From a bacterium MS4 (lineage in GTDB: Bacteria; Bacillota; Clostridia; Oscillospirales; Acutalibacteraceae), in assembly GCA_000752215.1 (NCBI GenBank), contig CCFG01000017.1:496001-560000 (forward strand): 64,000 nt of DNA. Reading direction: 5' to 3'. A program made the position numbers and the translations under genes. Below are positions 61,669 to 64,000 of this stretch, in pieces (positions within the stretch are counted from its first letter, which is position 1; each line of letters starts with the position of its first letter). The notes below the pieces were generated by a model, which ran no database searches, had not been told where the DNA came from, and worked only from the letters and a program-made list of their open reading frames with translations.

Positions 61669-61686
61669 GCTCCGTTCCCGGGACCG

Positions 61687-62415
61687 TCAGACATTATGCC
61701 TGTATTCGTACGGCAGCACCTTGCACATGCCGTAGCGGTCCGCCTCGTGGGCGATGAAATTCAGCGTATCCTTCAGGATCGCCGTCTGCATCCCCGGGTT
61801 GTTCGGCTCGCCCGCGTTGGAACCGATCGGCACGTGAGGCGCGGTGATCCGCGGAGCCCCCTGCTGCTTGGCAATGGGCGGCAGCGCCGCGATCACGCAG
61901 CAGGACATACCCGCCGCCTCGCAGCATCTGGTGACGATCGTCGCCGAACGGTGACACGTGCCGCATCCGCCGGTGCAAAGCACGATATCAACTCCCTGCG
62001 CTTTCAGTTTGGCCGCGATTTCCGGGCCGGTTTCCGTGCGGAATTTATCGACGTTTCCGCCGCCGCCCATAAAGCCGTACATCTCATCGGCAAGGCTTCC
62101 GATAAAGCCCTCCGCGACCAGCTCCCGCAGGCGGTCCAGCGGAAACATGGCGTTCACATCCTTGTTGATATCCGAGTTGTCGAATCCCCCGTGGGTGACC
62201 ATCAGCTCGGAAGTGGGGATATCGGACGGAATCACGCGATAGGTGTAATCCCCGGAAGTGTCGTAGGGTGTCTGGGTTTTCTGGTGGATGCCGCCCGCCG
62301 TGATAAACGCCACCCTGCATTCGTTCAGCGGCTTTTTCAGCTCCGACCAGACCGGGTTCGGCGTGATCGGCACAAAAATTTCAGACTGCATCCCTTCTAC
62401 TACCGTCAGTTTCAT
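61687..62415 (-). CDS. prdB: D-proline reductase subunit PrdB, cysteine variant
   Basis: This is the catalytic 26-kDa-type subunit of D-proline reductase (242 residues), which with pyruvoyl-bearing PrdA opens D-proline to 5-aminovalerate. Typical PrdB has selenocysteine in GGUGTCHRS. Here the codon is TGC (plus 61963-61965) and the motif reads TGGCGTCHRSA. There is no in-frame TGA, so no selenocysteine is needed. The rest is normal (ALPPIAKQQGAPRITAPHVP, IGSNAGEPNNPGMQ, C-terminal LPYEYRHNV). ATG 62415 has GGAGG; the longer frame is noise. It follows the CBO2463-type gene by 26 bp. Confidence 0.93.
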   Translation of the reverse strand: MKLTVVEGMQSEIFVPITPNPVWSELKKPLNECRVAFITAGGIHQKTQTPYDTSGDYTYRVIPSDIPTSELMVTHGGFDNSDINKDVNAMFPLDRLRELVAEGFIGSLADEMYGFMGGGGNVDKFRTETGPEIAAKLKAQGVDIVLCTGGCGTCHRSATIVTRCCEAAGMSCCVIAALPPIAKQQGAPRITAPHVPIGSNAGEPNNPGMQTAILKDTLNFIAHEADRYGMCKVLPYEYRHNV

Positions 62416-62441
62416 GGCTTGCCTCCGTTCAAAATTTCGTT

Positions 62442-62657
62442 TCAGGCGCCGTGCGGCGCCTGCTTTGGTTCGGTCACCTGCAGATAGCTGAAATAAAATT
62501 CCACCTTCAGGCCGGGCCGCAGAGGAAAATCCGTCAGGACCCAGCGCTTCGGGACCGTGATGACCCCCAGCCTTCCCTGAATATCGACCTTGACAGCCGT
62601 ATCGTTGACCTCCACCACTTTTCCCTCCATCAGGATCGGGTTCAGTTCGTATTGCAT
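62442..62657 (-). CDS. CBO2463/CBO2479-type small protein of prd loci
   Basis: A 71-residue protein with a beta-rich, OB-like look (MEGKVVEVNDTAVKVDIQGR, LGVITVPKRWVLTD). Such small proteins are encoded between prdA and prdB genes in clostridial proline reductase clusters. The biochemical role is unknown. GGAGGG precedes ATG 62657. It is 33 bp after prdA and 26 bp before prdB, so in one operon. Confidence 0.82.
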   Translation of the reverse strand: MQYELNPILMEGKVVEVNDTAVKVDIQGRLGVITVPKRWVLTDFPLRPGLKVEFYFSYLQVTEPKQAPHGA

Positions 62658-62690
62658 CGGGCGGCCCTCCTATTTCTTCGCAGACTGTTT

Positions 62691-64000
62691 TTACAGGCCC
62701 AGAAGAAGATTGTTGCCGTCGACGACCTGCTGCGACCATTTTTTGGGAGCCGGCTTGATTTCGACGCCCATCATCTTGTTTTTCAGCATCTGGACGGCGC
62801 GCAGCGCGTCCTTCGGGCAGATTTCCGAGCAGCCGGCGACCTCGTTCTCAAAGCCCTTTTGATCCTTGTTAAGCTCGATCATCACATCCGCATACCGGTT
62901 GCCGACCACCAGCTGGCCCTGATAGGCACAGAAGGAAACGCCGACGACGGGGATGCCTCGTTTGCCGATCTGCTCGATATGGGAAATAAAATCGATGTGG
63001 TTGTTTCCGAAGCCTTCGGTTGTAACGATGGCGCCTTCGGCCCCGAGCGCTTCCATCCACGCGCCCAGCCGTTCGGATACAAAGGTTTTTTCATCATTCA
63101 CCTGGGGGCTGCCCACAAAGACGACGCCGAGAAGATTCAGTTCCTCATCCGCCGCCAGCGCCCTGACCAGCGGCTCGCGGAAATAGTGGCGCGTCATTTC
63201 CTTGGTGGACGGACCGATGCACGTCAGCGCGTGAATGCCGCCGTCCAGCACCTCGTTGGGAGAAAGCATGACCGGGACGTTCCCGAGATCCACGTTTTTC
63301 TGCCCGCCCGTCACGCCGCACGGCTCGTTCGGGCAAAGGATATTATCGTGCATTGCGCCCTGGCCCATGATTTCCTTTACCAGAACCACGCGCGGCCTGC
63401 CGTGTTTTTTTACGTCGCGGCAGATTTCTTCGCGCAGCGGGGCCTGATTTGCCGTCTTTAACACGTCGCGCGCCGCCTGAATAATGACGTCCTCACATTT
63501 GTGCGCCGCCAGCGGCCCGCGGCGTTCCATCCCGGTATGGCGCTGAATGATCGTTTCCACGCGGATAATGATATCGTTCCCGTCCGCGCAGCCGGGGTTG
63601 CCAAACGCCATCTTTTCATCCAGATACCCTTCCGAAGAACCGAATTCGTGCACCTGAGTGCCGTCCTCGTCCACGCCGGTCAGCATGAAAACGGCGCCTT
63701 CCATCACATGGGTGACTCCTTCGCCGAGCGTACCGCTCACCTTGGCGGCGATCGGGCATACGTCCATGATCGTGTCGGTGTAAATATGGCGGTCGGCGGG
63801 CTTGATGACATCCATTTTGATCTCTTTTACAAGCGGGTCGGCCTGAAGCGCCTTTTCCAGCAGCCCCCGGTCCAGCGTCAGAACGCCGTCCTCAAACGAG
63901 GTCTTTTCCCCAATGACCACGTCGGCCGCCTGAAAATATTTTTTTGTCAGCGTCCGCAGCGTTTTGTCTTCTCCCTGCGCGGCGGACGGCACAGCGGCGG
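62691..64000 (-). CDS. prdA: D-proline reductase proprotein PrdA, 5' end cut by window
   Basis: This PrdA proprotein is open to the right edge, and about 436 residues are visible. In the family the chain is split before a Cys that becomes a pyruvoyl group. The site is visible as IHALTCIGPSTKEMTRHYF with the Cys codon at plus 63219-63221. Upstream are DVCPIAAKVSGTLGEGVTHV and GNPGCADGNDIIIRVETIIQ; downstream are VVGVSFCAYQGQLVVGNRYA and a C-terminal cysteine region AGCSEICPKDALRA. It heads the visible prdA-CBO2463-prdB series. The GTG at 63992 is not the true start, because similarity should continue beyond the edge. Confidence 0.93.
   Translation of the reverse strand, partial: AAVPSAAQGEDKTLRTLTKKYFQAADVVIGEKTSFEDGVLTLDRGLLEKALQADPLVKEIKMDVIKPADRHIYTDTIMDVCPIAAKVSGTLGEGVTHVMEGAVFMLTGVDEDGTQVHEFGSSEGYLDEKMAFGNPGCADGNDIIIRVETIIQRHTGMERRGPLAAHKCEDVIIQAARDVLKTANQAPLREEICRDVKKHGRPRVVLVKEIMGQGAMHDNILCPNEPCGVTGGQKNVDLGNVPVMLSPNEVLDGGIHALTCIGPSTKEMTRHYFREPLVRALAADEELNLLGVVFVGSPQVNDEKTFVSERLGAWMEALGAEGAIVTTEGFGNNHIDFISHIEQIGKRGIPVVGVSFCAYQGQLVVGNRYADVMIELNKDQKGFENEVAGCSEICPKDALRAVQMLKNKMMGVEIKPAPKKWSQQVVDGNNLLLGL

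Noticed and set aside
61963-61965. Possible selenocysteine codon in prdB
   Set aside because: The codon at the catalytic position is TGC, and no in-frame TGA is found inside the gene.
62416-62739. Long N-terminal extension of PrdB
   Set aside because: The extension is antisense-like noise over the CBO2463-type gene. ATG 62415 has GGAGG and matches the family start.
1-64000. CRISPR array
   Set aside because: No series of short direct repeats with regular spacers was seen on reading the window.

Overview
The window looks like a chromosome segment of an anaerobic, fermenting Gram-positive bacterium of the Clostridia (Eubacteriales). An Oscillospiraceae-like host is my guess, not something the sequence proves. 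The reasons are strong purine-rich ribosome-binding sites with many TTG starts, lipoprotein signal peptides, sigma-A type promoters, a 4-hydroxybutyryl-CoA dehydratase fermentation route, pyruvate formate-lyase under an FNR-type regulator, and a D-proline reductase (Stickland) locus. No CRISPR array, rRNA or intact tRNA was found.

Layout. 1-3000: the 5' part of a PRD-type PTS regulator, an HPr-like protein and a chemotaxis receptor. 3184-22600: a large minus-strand catabolic region. It holds a 4-hydroxybutyrate to crotonyl-CoA to acetyl-CoA module (thiolase, CoA-transferase, dehydratase, dehydrogenase), a ThDP enzyme, two modules of a CaiB-type CoA-transferase plus a GctAB-like pair, an RbsABC-type importer, an FGGY kinase and a GntR regulator. 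Three promoters (13154-13210, 20113-20170, 22532-22589) share one 39-bp element that begins at the -10 box and runs downstream, so the region is probably one GntR-controlled regulon. Both GctB-like subunits lack the glutamate that carries CoA in GctB. This makes IpdAB-like C-C hydrolases plausible, and with them an undescribed route by which an imported sugar-like or cyclic compound enters acyl-CoA metabolism.

22660-25016: a retron (reverse transcriptase with NAxxH, YSDD and a VTG-like motif, preceded by an RNA gene with a1/a2 inverted repeats) and a DeoR regulator. 25237-32713: a compact siphophage tail cassette (tube, frameshifted chaperone pair, tape measure, Dit, Gp37-like tail protein, fibre, XkdX) with no head, packaging, lysis or integration genes. 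It could be a tailocin-like locus or a remnant.

32796-46834: a MarR-controlled heterodimeric ABC exporter; pflB and pflA, each behind an FNR box in class II position, with the FNR-type gene itself; then a zinc-starvation block of znuCB, znuA, a decayed tRNA, a zinc-ribbon protein, zinc-free paralogues of S14 and L33 and a Fur/Zur regulator; then acylphosphatase and a DsbA-like protein. 46994-55584: a cyclic beta-1,2-glucan synthase split into two genes. 55909-64000: a D-proline reductase locus with prdA (cut by the window edge), a CBO2463-type protein, a cysteine form of PrdB, an EamA transporter, a polar amino acid ABC importer, a cytidylate-kinase-like protein, and a proline racemase fused to a TetR regulator.

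A roughly 100-bp MITE-like repeat occurs three times (37149-37248, 43109-43213, 55819-55884).
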